A DNA stretch of 64,000 nucleotides from Dryocosmus kuriphilus (taxonomy: Eukaryota > Arthropoda > Insecta > Hymenoptera > Cynipidae). Every line of letters begins with the position of its first letter. Position 1 is the stretch's first letter. Both the position numbers and the translations under genes were made by a program. Positions 32,390-43,129 of this stretch are shown piece by piece. Under the pieces are notes generated by a model. That model did not search any database. It was given only the letters and a program-made list of their open reading frames with translations, and was not told where the DNA came from. The stretch lies in NCBI GenBank assembly GCA_038277395.1, contig CM076197.1, forward strand, positions 78,911,951 through 78,975,950, written 5' to 3'.

Positions 32390-33625
32390 CTGGCGTTTAA
32401 CACATACCGTAATAGCAAAAATTACAGCACTGACGATAACAGTACAGACGATTCACTTGACGAAATTCTCCATCCATTCCATACTACAAATATATCTCGG
32501 GCTCAATCTCCAAACCGCGCTTCCTCCCCAAGCTTACCATCAATCAACAAATTATTAATTCAATTAATGGCAAAATTAGATGCGATTTCTATAGGACAAA
32601 GTACCCTCAGACAGGAAAACGATAACCGTATAACATAAATACCCCAGCTCTGTAAAAAATTAGGATATTCAGGAGAAGTAGTAATGGAAACAGACAATTT
32701 ATTAACGGAAGACGAAGATGAACAGCGATCAAGAGAAGACATAGACGAGCAGAAAGCCGTAGCTAACAAGCGCAGGAGAAATAAGGAAATTTTAGAAAAG
32801 AAAGAAAAAGAAACAATGGAAACAAACCAACTGGCAAGACGCGAAGAAGAAACCCTCAAAGCAAAAGAAATACTTGACACCATCACTGTACTCAATGTAC
32901 AAGACGGCATCGGAGTTGAAGACTTTATTAAAAGTGTGAAAAGAGCTAAACTTAGATGTTATCAACCTAACATCCCATTAGATTTTATTTTGGCCAAAAG
33001 AATTAAGGGATTAGCGGAAAAAGCGATCAGATTTATCCCTATCGATTCGTACGAAAATTTGTTTACTGCCTTAAGACAAAATTTGAAGCAAACAAGTTCA
33101 ACTCTTGCGCTCAAATCTAAACTGGAAGGCTGTAAACAAGGAATCACCGAAACAATCCAAAATTTTTCTCTTCGTTTTAGGCAAATTACAAATGAATTGA
33201 ATTATAGCATCCAAGGGAAAAATTCGAGTCCCATCGAAAGACGTTTACGCACAAAAATTGAAGAAACAGAAAATGTCAATCGCTACCTCCTAAACCTTAA
33301 AAAAGAAATCGGCCTACAAATAAGACTTCTGAAACCAACTACTTTAGCCGAAGCTCAAGAAATGGCTTCAGAAACACAAATGTGGCCACAAGAAGCTCAG
33401 CCAACAAAAGTCCCGACACCACAACCTTTGCAAACTATTCAATTTGCCCCCAGACCAAAAGCATCCAGATCACAGGAAAATACAACGTCAAGAGCTATGA
33501 ATTCAACATTGCCAATAGCCGATAGGAGTAAAATGTCATGTCACAAGTTTGGCAAGATTGGACACTTTGCATCACAATGCCAAGTTAAACCCCAGGGTTT
33601 TCAATTAGGCCAATTTCAGAGATGA
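32390..33625 (+). pseudogene. Gypsy gag with nonsense codon and damaged zinc knuckle
   Basis: One frame is open from about 32390 except for a TAA near 32636, so the apparent ATG at 32684 is not the original start. The capsid-like region has GVEDFIKSVKRAKLRC and FILAKRIKGLAEKAIR, closely parallel to the gag at 60203-61438 (GVQDFVKSVKRARIRC). The C-terminal knuckle reads SCHKFGKIGHFASQC. The second cysteine of C-x2-C-x4-H-x4-C has become phenylalanine, whereas the relative keeps CFNCKKLGHVQSQC. RNA packaging would be impaired. Confidence 0.82.
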
Positions 33626-36600
33626 CAACCAGAAGTGAGAATGACCTTAGAAACCGAGGAGCAAGACTACACCGACGCCCAGGAAATGACTCAGGACGAA
33701 ATAAGCGAGCAAACGAATTGCGAGGACTTAGCAGAATATCTACACTATCCGGAAGACTACAGTCTATTTACGGTCGAAGAAATGGAAGAAACTACAGATT
33801 ACTAGTGGACAGTGGAGCAGCAATTAACTTAATAAAAAAAGCAACAGTCGGACCCAACGATAAAATTTTCGGATTTAAGAAAAACTTCGCTATGGGAATT
33901 GATAAACACACATCAACTGAAGCAGTTTATATTGAATACTTGAATAAAAAACAACTCTTCCATATTGTAGACAATGAATTCCCATTACCGGAAGACGGAA
34001 TTATAGGATTACCTGTTTTCAAAAAATATCAAAGATATGATATAACACCAGAATACCTCATTATCGAAAAATTGAAACTACCCTCACATAATGACAGTGA
34101 ATTTATTAATAAACACACAGCAAAAATTTTTAAAATCACTTCGAAATTAGAAGATCAAACTATTTGGATCGGAAATAATTAAAACATTTTGGACGGACTT
34201 TACAAAATCCAAAATGTTTCCATCTTGATACCGTATACGAATTATCAAATACGTACCAACAATTACCTCAACAAATTAACTATGAAGTAATCAATAAAAT
34301 TAGTTCTCGAGACATGAACTTAGAACATAAATGGGGTAATGCCGAGGATAAGTTCTTAAATAATACCCTAAAATACCATAAAAGACTACAAGAACTACTA
34401 AAAGTTTCAAGAATTCAACACATTGAACAGTTTCAAAAAGAAAACATCAAAAAACTTATCACCAAGTACCAAGAAGTCTTTACTTTAGAAGGGGATCCTC
34501 TACCATGTACAACTTTAACAGAAGACGAAATCATTCTTAACACTGACAAAGTTATCAATCTCAGATCTCACAAACTCCCCGAAGAACATGGAGAAGTTTC
34601 TTCAGAAGAAACCGATAAACTCCTACAGAGAAGAGGCATACGTCAATCACGATCACCCTTTAATTCAACACTTTGGATTGTACCAAAGAAAGGAAACAAA
34701 CTCAGAATGGTTGTAGGCTTCAGGCAATTAAATAAGGAAACAAACCAAGATGTATTTCCTGTACCAGTTATAGATGATATTTTGGACTAACTGGGAAATT
34801 CTAAATTCTTTTCTGCATTTGACATGACAGCAGGATTTAATGAGATTCCCATGAAAGAGAAATGTAAAAAATATACTGCCTTCTGTACTAGCCAAGGACA
34901 TTTTGAGTATAACAGAATGCCATTCGGTTTAAAGAACGCACCAGCTACATTTCAACGCATGATCGACAATGCATTTAGAGGACTAATAGGGACTTGTTGC
35001 TTTTTATACACTGATGATATTGTTATTTTCGAAAATACTATTGAACAGCAAAATCAAAATTTGGAAAAAGTATTGCATCGCATCCAAGGACTCGGATTAA
35101 GACTTGAGCCAAATAAATGTGAATTTTTAAAACCAGAACTCGAATATCTAGGTCACATAATAACCAAGAAAGGAGTTAAACCAAACCCAGAAGGCACTTA
35201 AAAAAGCACTTAAAAATGTAAAAGACGTTCAATCCTTTTTAGAATTAGCAGGATACTATAGGAAGTTTATCAAAAACTTCTCCAGTATAGCTAAACCTTA
35301 ACGAAACTCACACAAAAAGAAGTCATATTTGATTGGACACCAAATTTTGAAAAAGCCTTCGTAACATTGAAAAATGCTTTGACAATAGCACCCGTTTTAA
35401 AATTCCCCAATTTCAAAGAACAATTTATATTAACAATAGACGTATCGAACCAAGGCCTAGGAGCAGTTTTATCGCAAGGAAATCACCCATGTCTTTTTAT
35501 ATCAAGAACTCTGAATAAAGCCGAAGAAAATTACAGTACCTCAGAAAAAGAATTACTAGCTATAGTTTGGGCTGTTAAACGACTTAGGCAATATTTACTT
35601 GGAAACACCTTTAAAATTCAAACCGACCACCGAGCACATGTATGGTTACACAATGTTAAAGACCCTAGCTCTCGTTTGTTAAGGGGGTCGTCTCGTGTAA
35701 CACCTCATTTTCGAGCCCTATTTTTGAAAAATGATTATGGGAAAACTACAAATGATTTTGAGACGCGGTTTTCACGAAAGTTTTTGTTTATTCTTGGACT
35801 TTGGATGCAATTTTTGATTGTTCATAGAAATGACCCACGTGACCTTCATGTATCCTTGAACACGCCCTTGTCAAAAAAGTCCAGGGCACATGGGGTGAAT
35901 AATTGTGACCTTTCAGATGATATGAAACCAAAAAAACGCCATAACTATTGTTTGTTATCCCCTTGGCTATGATCAGACACAAGCTTTTTCAAAAATCGGA
36001 AAAATTCTCGAAAAAAAAATTTTTTTTTTTACCCTTTTTTTATGTTAATAATATCTGTAAAAATGTATTGGATCAATATTTCCAAAAAAGCTTATGTCTA
36101 ATTATAGCGACATATTTTCTTAAGATAAGCACGGCAAATATGACTTGATAGGTTCAAAGGTTTTTCTAAAAACGTTCACCCCACCTTAAAAATACAACTT
36201 ATGGGAAAACGCATTTAAAGCTTTGCGCAACTGCGACGTACTGTTCGCGATCCCCTGGAGTCCATTGTCCACGTGGAAATTTAAAAAAGCGAAAAAAAAG
36301 AGATATTTGAGGCGCCGCGCGAAGTTTTGTCTTAGACTCAGCGGACCGTAAGCAGAGTGGCAGGGACGACCACGCGAGGCCGTGTTGGATGCTCTCTCAC
36401 GCCGTAAGTAGAGTGGTGGGGACGACCACGCGCAGCCGTGTTGGATGCTCTCTCACGCCCAAACGAAGGCGTGTTCAGCTAACACCTTTCTGCAGCGTAT
36501 TTCAAACATCATTTCGATGGGAAATATGCAACAACAAAAAAATCGATTTTTTGAAACTTCTACACGAGACGACACCCTTAAAATGGCGATTACGACGAGA

Positions 36601-36661
36601 GGAATACAAATATGAAATAGAGTACGTTAAAGGTAAAGAAAAGAAAATTGCATATTGTTTT
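33622..36661 (+). pseudogene. Gypsy pol: protease, RT and RNase H with several lesions
   Basis: It overlaps the gag stop (ATGA) in the -1 frame. The protease has LLVDSGAAINLI. RT pieces follow at 34314-34790 (FNSTLWIVPKKG) and 34824-35201 (MPFGLKNAPATFQRM). The polymerase motif is YTDD where the relative has YLDD. RNase H starts at 35367 with TIDVSNQGLGAVLSQ and EKELLAIVWAVKRLRQYLLG. Stops lie at 34180, 34788 and 35199, with more up to 35300. The 'ggcacttaaaaaa' duplication near 35195 marks a small rearrangement. The reading frame resumes after the MITE with REEYKYEIEYVKG and is cut off at about 36660. Confidence 0.85.
35683..36577. mobile_element. 895-bp MITE with TTAA target duplication inside Gypsy RNase H
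   Basis: Ends GGG(G/T)GTCGTCTCGTGTA in inverted orientation are flanked by TTAA at 35679-35682 and 36578-36581. Removing it joins the RNase H codons on the two sides (…SSRLLR and REEYKYEIEY, close to the intact relative). It holds a 56-bp tandem duplication (36346-36401 and 36402-36457) and no coding frame. Confidence 0.88.
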
Positions 36662-36664
36662 TAA

Positions 36665-37740
36665 ATCCATTGTATATTGGTGAAGTTTTTTTTTATTTTT
36701 CAAATTTTCATAAAACGATAAGTCTTAAAAATAAATTTTGTAGTTTTTTCCAAGGTGAACAACTCTGACCCCTAATATTTTCTCATATTTTGCAGTTTCG
36801 CTAAAAGTGGTATTCTTTATATTTAATAACAAACTTTACGAATAACTAAAAAAAACTATGCGTCTCTAAAAAAAAAATAAAAGTAAGCAAATTTGTAGAT
36901 CCTATTGGGGTAAATAAGTTTGCTCTTTATAGTTTTTTTTTATCTTGTATAGTTTGTCGGCAAATTCGAATTTTTTATTTTAATAACGTTTTCTCGATTA
37001 AAATGAAACCCGTGCATTTTATCAAAAAAATGGTTGAAACAAAATTTGTAGACCTTTTTTAGGCGAACAACTTTATTTATTATCATTTTTTTCGTATCTT
37101 GAATATTTTTGTGGGAAACCAGTTTTAAATTTTTAATAACGGTTTCTCGATTTAAAAAAAACCGTGCATATGATCAAAAAACGGTTAGGACAAAATTTTT
37201 AGATTTTTTTGAGACGAACAATTTTACTTTCAAATATTTATTTTCGATCTCGTATAGTTTAGCCGAAAAATGGATTTTTTGTTTTTGTAAAGACCGTTTT
37301 TGATGGATAAAACCATAACCGTTAGTCAAAAGTGGCTGCGGTTAACAAACTCGTCCTTTCATGAATAAACTGCGTTGGATTAAAAAGCAGTTTTTAGCAA
37401 ACATGTGGGTTTTTCCAAAGTGGACAATTCTGCGTTTTAATATTTTCTCATATCTTGCATAGTCTTGCTGAAAAGTGGATTTCTTTATATTTAATAGCGT
37501 ATTTCACAAATAACCCAAAAACTGTGCGTCTTTACAAAAAAATGACAGGAAGGAGTTTTGTAGATCTCTTTGAGATCAACAACTTTGTTTATTATCATCT
37601 TTTTCGTATATTGAATATTTTGGTGGGAAACCATTTTTTTATTTTTAATAACGTTTACATATAACAATAACTGACACCGTCGTAAAAACCATTTTTTCTC
37701 ATTCAGAGGGTCTCAAAACGTGGAGATTTGATGAAAATTG
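36665..37740 (-). repeat. Satellite-like ~150-bp monomers, inverted orientation
   Basis: Reverse-complement copies of the monomer seen at 23357-23960 and 27830-29090 ('gatctacaaaattttg', 'gccgaaaa(g)tggatttttt'). The far end, 'tcagagggtctcaaaacgtggagattt' near 37705, is the inverted form of the start of the blocks at 23385 and 28650, so the copies share a common boundary. Confidence 0.7.
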
Positions 37741-38123
37741 GGGATGTCAAATTATTTTTGCCCATCGCTATAAAAAATTTAAATTATTGCGAAATCATAT
37801 TTTTTCAATGAAGAAGACATATTTTAATAAAATTAAAACTACCTTATTTGGAGTTTGGAGAAAGCCAAGATATAAACATATTTATTCAATATTGCATACA
37901 TTTCAACACATCTAGTTTATTAAGAAATACATACATATTTGCGTACTACTATTTGGCGATTTTTCCAATTAAATGTTGGATTTTCGACCTTACTTGTGCG
38001 ACATTTCTATTAATTCCGTTTTTTTTTTTTTATGAAGGATTCCATTTCGTTTGAGGACGGATAGTTTCCCTTCACGAAGAATCCCATGAAGTGAGTATTC
38101 ATGGAATTTATTTCTTCTTTCGA
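37741..38123. other. AT-rich 3' flank of the F-box relic
   Basis: Directly beyond the TGA on the minus strand. A short frame, 'RRNKFHEYSLHGILREG', is visible at about 38060-38120 in another phase, but it would need a different splice. Nothing else is recognised. Confidence 0.35.
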
Positions 38124-38750
38124 TCAACCTAAAAGAAAAGAAATAATTAGGGATTTCACACCGGTATAGAACCTACTTTCAGTTTACGAATAACCAAAAA
38201 ATTAATATGTATCAGTTGAATTTATTACTAAATTTAATTGTATAGAAGTGTTGCATTGCTGTTGCTTACCGGTTTTTTTATTTTTCAGTTTCCTCGATAC
38301 TGGGCTATTAGGTGGATCGCGATTCCCATCATGATCTAAGTTGAAATCTGAAAAGTGAATAATTTTCCGTTTTATTCTGTTACTCTGTATGAATTATTAT
38401 TTTGTTCGTTCATTCAACCATATTTTTAGTTATTACATTCCAAAACCTTAATTTCATCAGTATATGTGAATATGTGAAAAGTCTATTTATATGGAAATTA
38501 AATAATAAATTAATGATCCATTCACAATTTTACCTTCATTGCCATGATTAGCTGCACTTGAAGACGCGCTATTGTCGTCTATGGTTTCACTCGCGTTTGG
38601 TTCCGACGCATCTTCTAAATAATCTACAACAAAAATGTAACAATTAGCAATAGCAAAGTCAGTATAATTAAAGAAGTGCTTTTGACATTTTACCTTCATC
38701 TGCATATTCCATATTTGCATCAGTAATTTTGAGACTTTGGCCGTCTGGTA

Positions 38751-39430
38751 TACAGGGTGGCAGATAAGTATGGAAACCCCTGAATAACTATCAGGAATGA
38801 TTTTTTTTTTGAAAAATGTTAAATATAAAAGTTTTAGAAATTTTCCCTGGCTATTCAATTGCGACCTCGGTTTGACCTTGACCATGACCTTGAAGGTCAT
38901 ATCAAGGTCAAATTCAATTTTTTGAATGATAAGACCCATTTTTTATTACAGATTTGGAAATAAAAGGAAATTTTACGTTCAAGTGTGACCTTGACCATGA
39001 TCTTCAAGGCCATTCCAAAGTCAAGCTTGTTTTTTCAAATGGGAACCCCTTTCAATTTTTTAAATGGGAAGCCCCATTTTTTATTGCGAATTTGGAAAGA
39101 GCAGGAAATTTTACGTTCAAGTATGACAGAGTCCTTGACCATGACCTTGAAAGTCATTCCATGATCAAATTTGTTTTTTCAAATGGAACCCCTATTTTTC
39201 ATTGTGAAAGTGGAAAGAGCAGGAAATTTTATCTTCAAGTTTAACCTTGAACATGACCTTCAAGGTCATTCCTAGCTCACACTTGTTTTTTCAAAGGGAA
39301 ACCCCCATTTTTTATTGCGGATTTGTAAAGAGAAGGGAATTTTACCTTCAAGTGTGACTTTATCCATAATCGTGCTCTTGGCCTTGAACAAGGCTTTCAA
39401 GGTCATTTTAAAAAGATTTTTTCAAGAATT
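38751..39430. repeat. Repeat element starting CAGGGTGG with ~120-bp 'aaggtca' units
   Basis: Starts 'tacagggtggcagataag' and holds about four units marked by 'ccattttttattgcgaatttgg' and 'gaccttgaccatgaccttga'. It lies in the intron of the F-box relic, beginning only six bases upstream of an exon acceptor. No matching right end was found. Confidence 0.6.
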
Positions 39431-39579
39431 TTGAAAAGCTACATCCACTGTAGGGCCAGTCAGGTACCCTGATCTGACTTACTTGACTTTTTTCTTTGGG
39501 GATACATAAAAAATAAAGTGTACATTACTAAGCTACGAGATTTAGAAGGCTTAAGATAAAAAATAGTAAATGCCTGCGC

Positions 39580-40620
39580 TGATATTACACCTGATATTTG
39601 GTTGAAAATTCGAGTATTGAGTTGAAGATCAATTTTTCTTTAAATTGTGTTTTCTTGATTAAGAATTTCACTCTTTTTATTGAGAATTTCTTTTTATGTT
39701 GATAATTCAAGTAATTTTGATTAAAAAATAATCTTTTTTAGTTCAAGTCAATTGTAACGTTTTTGGTAAGGAATTCATCTTTTTTAGATAAAAATTCATC
39801 TATTTTATGGATTTTCTTAAAAACTGGCCTTTTTCAAATAAAAAATGTAAGTATACCGTGGAAAAATATTCTTTAATTTTTGAAAATATAACTATTTTTG
39901 TTTCAAAATTAATTTGTTTTGTTGGAAAGTATAATTTTTTAAATGAAAAATTCAAATATTTTGGTTGAAAGTTAATTTGTTTTGGTTGATAATTCGACAG
40001 GCTTTGGTTCAAAATTAATCGTTCTCGTTCAAAACTTAGCTGTTAAATTTTTGTTTGAAATTATTTGTATTTTAGTTGACAGTTAATCTTGTTTATTTGA
40101 AAATTTAACTATTCTTTTTATAAAGTCAACAATTTTGTTAAATATTCATTTTTGATTGACAAATAATCTTTTTTGATTCAAATGTGCTGTAAAGTTTTCG
40201 TTTGAAAATAAACTTTTTTAAGCTAAAAATTGAACTAATTTCGTAAAAATTGGTCTTTTTTAGGTAAAAGTTAAACGATTCCGTGAAAAATTCTTTTTTG
40301 TTGTTAACAATTAATTAGAACTTAATTTATTTTTTTTATTAAAAATGTACTTTTCTCATTGACAATTTTATTAAAAATTAAAATATTTTGGTAGAAATTT
40401 CAACTGTTACATTTTTCGTTGGAAAGTTGGATATTCAACTATTCTTTTGAAAAGTCGCTTTCTTTTATTATGATAATAATTAAACTATGTTTGGCTGATA
40501 ATTAATCTCTTTTTGATTGAAAATTAAGCCCTTTTACTGAAAATCAAGTTTTTGAATTTCATCTTCCTTTGGTGTAAATTCAACTATATTCTTAAAAATT
40601 GGTCCCAGAAACCGGGAAAC
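39580..40620. repeat. Degenerate minisatellite of ~30-40 bp ('tttngttgaaaattnaactattttn')
   Basis: Variants of 'ttgattgaaaattaatctttttt' recur across about one kilobase in the same long intron, with no exact unit. No coding sequence is present. Confidence 0.55.
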
Positions 40621-42147
40621 CCAGATATAAAGATTACGTATATTATCTATCGATATTCTATTTATAAAGTAAAAATTATGTATAATCTGTCCAAAAATAT
40701 ATAGGTTTATTCATAGATAACATATTAAATATTTATTAACTACTTGTGCAATGAAATGCATAAAAGAAAACTTTATTTTACTCACCTCTGAGACTTAAGT
40801 GTGTAAGTTTTTTGCAGCTACTGACAATTGTTGCTAGAAAAGTGTCACTAATGTAGTGGCTTAAATCTTCCAAAATAAGTAATTTTTCCAAATTTTACAA
40901 GCACGAAAAATTTGCCAGTAATCTCGGTGAAAAGTTATTATGATGACCCTGGACCGGAATCTCAAGCGACAAACTCTTCAAGCTTTCGGCTTGACATGTA
41001 AGAGCCTCAAGAATGTTTCCCAAAGCGGCGGGGGTGTCAATATCGTCCAAGCAACTTTTTTTAATTTTCTGCCCTCTTGATTTTCTGCAAAAGCAAAAAA
41101 AGTTAATAATCTAACAAAGTCTGAAGGGCCGTTCGAAATTTCCAATATTGCTACCATATTGTTTGAAAGATATTTTTTTTGGCAATTAGGGACTAAATTT
41201 AATAAACATATACCGAAAAAAATTATCTTTTAAAAAATTAATAATTGGGTCAATCAAAAAACGATATCTTTCCATGAAATGGTAAAGATTTCACGAAACA
41301 ATTGCTACCATATTTTTTATATTATTACATTTTCAATTTAAAAAAACATATTACCGAAGAAAGTAAACGCCCATTACAAAGTTTGGCAGAGGGTAATGGA
41401 CCAACACAATTTCTTCAATTTCAGGCGGCTTGACATTGGCAACTGCGTCCGTCAAAGCAGTCAAACAGTGCCAATTCACGAATATTTTGGGTCCATGGAC
41501 AAATTTTTGAAAATGCCTCCACAGGCAAACTAATACTCTTTAAACTCGTTGTACATAAACTGCCAATTCTGGATAAAATATCGCTGTCTACTATGCCCTG
41601 TATTATGAAAAACATACACATTAATTATAGAACCCTTACGATTCCAACAAGAAAAAACCATGTTTAGCCAAAATGTCACTTACGACGTTTTTGGTTTTGA
41701 GAAACAGTAATTTAGGATAACGGTATCTTTTTACCGACCCTCAAGTGTCGAAAGTCATATCGAGGGTTTTGAAATTCCTCCACATATGCCAACAGCTAAG
41801 ATTCTGCCATCTTTTAGAAAAAATGGTGTTTAGGTAAGAGTGTTGTTGGCTGCGGAAGGTTGGTCTCCAGTGTTCATCACAGACTCGTTATTTGCCTCAG
41901 TCAAAATGGTTGCTGGCTTGGAGCGAACCATTTTATAGAAGCGATGGCACTGATAATCCTATAGATTAACGCCACAACACTTCGTCACAAAAACACTGCT
42001 CGGAAGCACTAGCTCACATAGTGTCTAGAGATCCTCTACACTGCACTAAACTGGTACACTGCACTACACATACACATTACACATTCGACCTTCACCGACA
42101 TCCACGATGTGATGTCGACGCGAGGACGACCGAACGCGAATGAGAGC

Positions 42148-42152
<5 letters not shown>

Positions 42153-42190
<38 letters not shown>

Positions 42191-42555
42191 GGTCGAGGAG
42201 GGGGAATCTTCAAAAGACACCCAGTGAAGGGTAGTGTCGGATTCGCGAGGTGCGCCTACCGACTAAAACCCCTCCCCGCATGGTTACCAACCTTGAGGTT
42301 ATGAACCAAAGATGAGACGGGCGGAGGATGGTGGTCCAAGACAGTTAACTGCAGGGACACTCGCGCTAGAAGCGAAACACGGAAAGAGAAGAAAGGATTA
42401 CGGGTTTGACGAAACAAGAAGGCACGGCCTTCTAAAACGGTCAGAAGATTTACTTACGTAATTTGCAAGTGAGTTGATGCTAGGGTTTGGGTGATTTTGC
42501 ACGGAAAGTCGAAGGTTTGAAGCGTATGTTTGGGCAGCTTCGGTAATGGAAGGTC
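42153..42555 (-). mobile_element. Poly(A) retroposon (5'-truncated LINE or SINE)
   Basis: A T-run of over 30 bases at 42153 is the poly(A) tail of a minus-strand insert. The 11-bp direct repeat GAGAGCGAGAG flanks it (42142-42152 and 42556-42566). The inside is GC-rich ('ggggaggggttttagtcggt' on the minus strand). It resembles the 3' untranslated end of a non-LTR element. It has no ORF and sits upstream of the F-box relic. Confidence 0.82.
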
Positions 42556-42566
42556 GAGAGCGAGAG

Positions 42567-43129
42567 TACGAAACGCGCGGTATTTATGGAAACGAGCGGA
42601 GAGTTCTCCCACTAGAGCTAGAGCGACGTCGGAGGTCGAGAACTCCCACTCTAGCCGCCTGAACCAATCACCTCATTCGACTGCCGCGGGCCCTGTCCTT
42701 CTCTCGCTGCTGCCCTTTCACTCAGAGACCTCAGTCTTACAGTCTAATGAAAATAGATAAGTAGCATCTTATCTCTATTAAAACATACTTAAGAGCAATT
42801 CATAAAGTCCACAGGGAGTGAAATATTTCGCAGAAGCTAATTTAATAAGAATTATGAATAAGAATAACAACCGGTATCAATAATAGTTACCCTTCATACA
42901 GCTTATAATTAGAAATAATGTACTAACTCTTCTTCTTATCTTGCTGATTGGTTATGACTTGGAATGAATTTTATATTCCAGTGAAGATGCAGATAAATGA
43001 TCAGGTTATTTACACCTCATAGCATGAAATTATTAAATGAAATAAAGGATAATAATAACAGAAAAAAGTAACAAGAATTGCTCAAACTTTCAACAAGGCA
43101 AGGACGCGTACGAAAAATTTGGTTTGCGC
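42567..43129. other. GC-rich then AT-rich flank, no gene
   Basis: 42567-42740 is GC-rich and continues the target sequence of the retroposon. It may be old promoter sequence of the minus-strand F-box relic. The remainder is AT-rich with nothing recognised. Confidence 0.35.

Larger units (their letters stand above)
31360..36664 (+). mobile_element. Old Gypsy retrotransposon, 3'-truncated
   Basis: Contains a 5' LTR, primer site, gag and pol as far as RNase H. It then ends in satellite sequence without integrase, env or 3' LTR. It is related to the provirus at 50338-62234: 17 of 18 primer-site bases are the same and the gag and pol motifs are alike. It carries many stops and a TTAA MITE inside RNase H. 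Confidence 0.88.
38124..41931 (-). pseudogene. F-box/leucine-rich-repeat gene relic, seven exons
   Basis: Exons in transcript order: 41931-41685, 41597-41355, 41084-40786, 38744-38694, 38623-38534, 38347-38270 and 38128-38124, all with AG/GT borders and matching phases. The first begins MVRSKPATILTE and later has KRWQNLSCWHMW, an F-box ending. The second and third hold LRR-like text (SLKSISLPVEAF, ESLKSLSLEIPV, SSCKKLTHLSLR). The three following small exons are acidic and Ser/Asn-rich, and all start in the same phase. F-box/LRR proteins recruit substrates to SCF ubiquitin ligases. Lesions are a frameshift and a TGA in exon 1, a frameshift in exon 2 at a TTT run near 41475, and a TAA in exon 3 (after ANFSCL). 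It is therefore a pseudogene, unless the assembly is faulty. Confidence 0.6.

Noticed and set aside
32560..32910. Minus-strand 116-residue frame with many Ser and Leu
   Set aside because: It is antisense to the gag coding strand of the old Gypsy element.
38954..39244. 96-residue plus-strand frame with repeated FTFKCDLDHDL-type text
   Set aside because: It is a translation of the ~120-bp 'aaggtca' tandem units, with no independent support.
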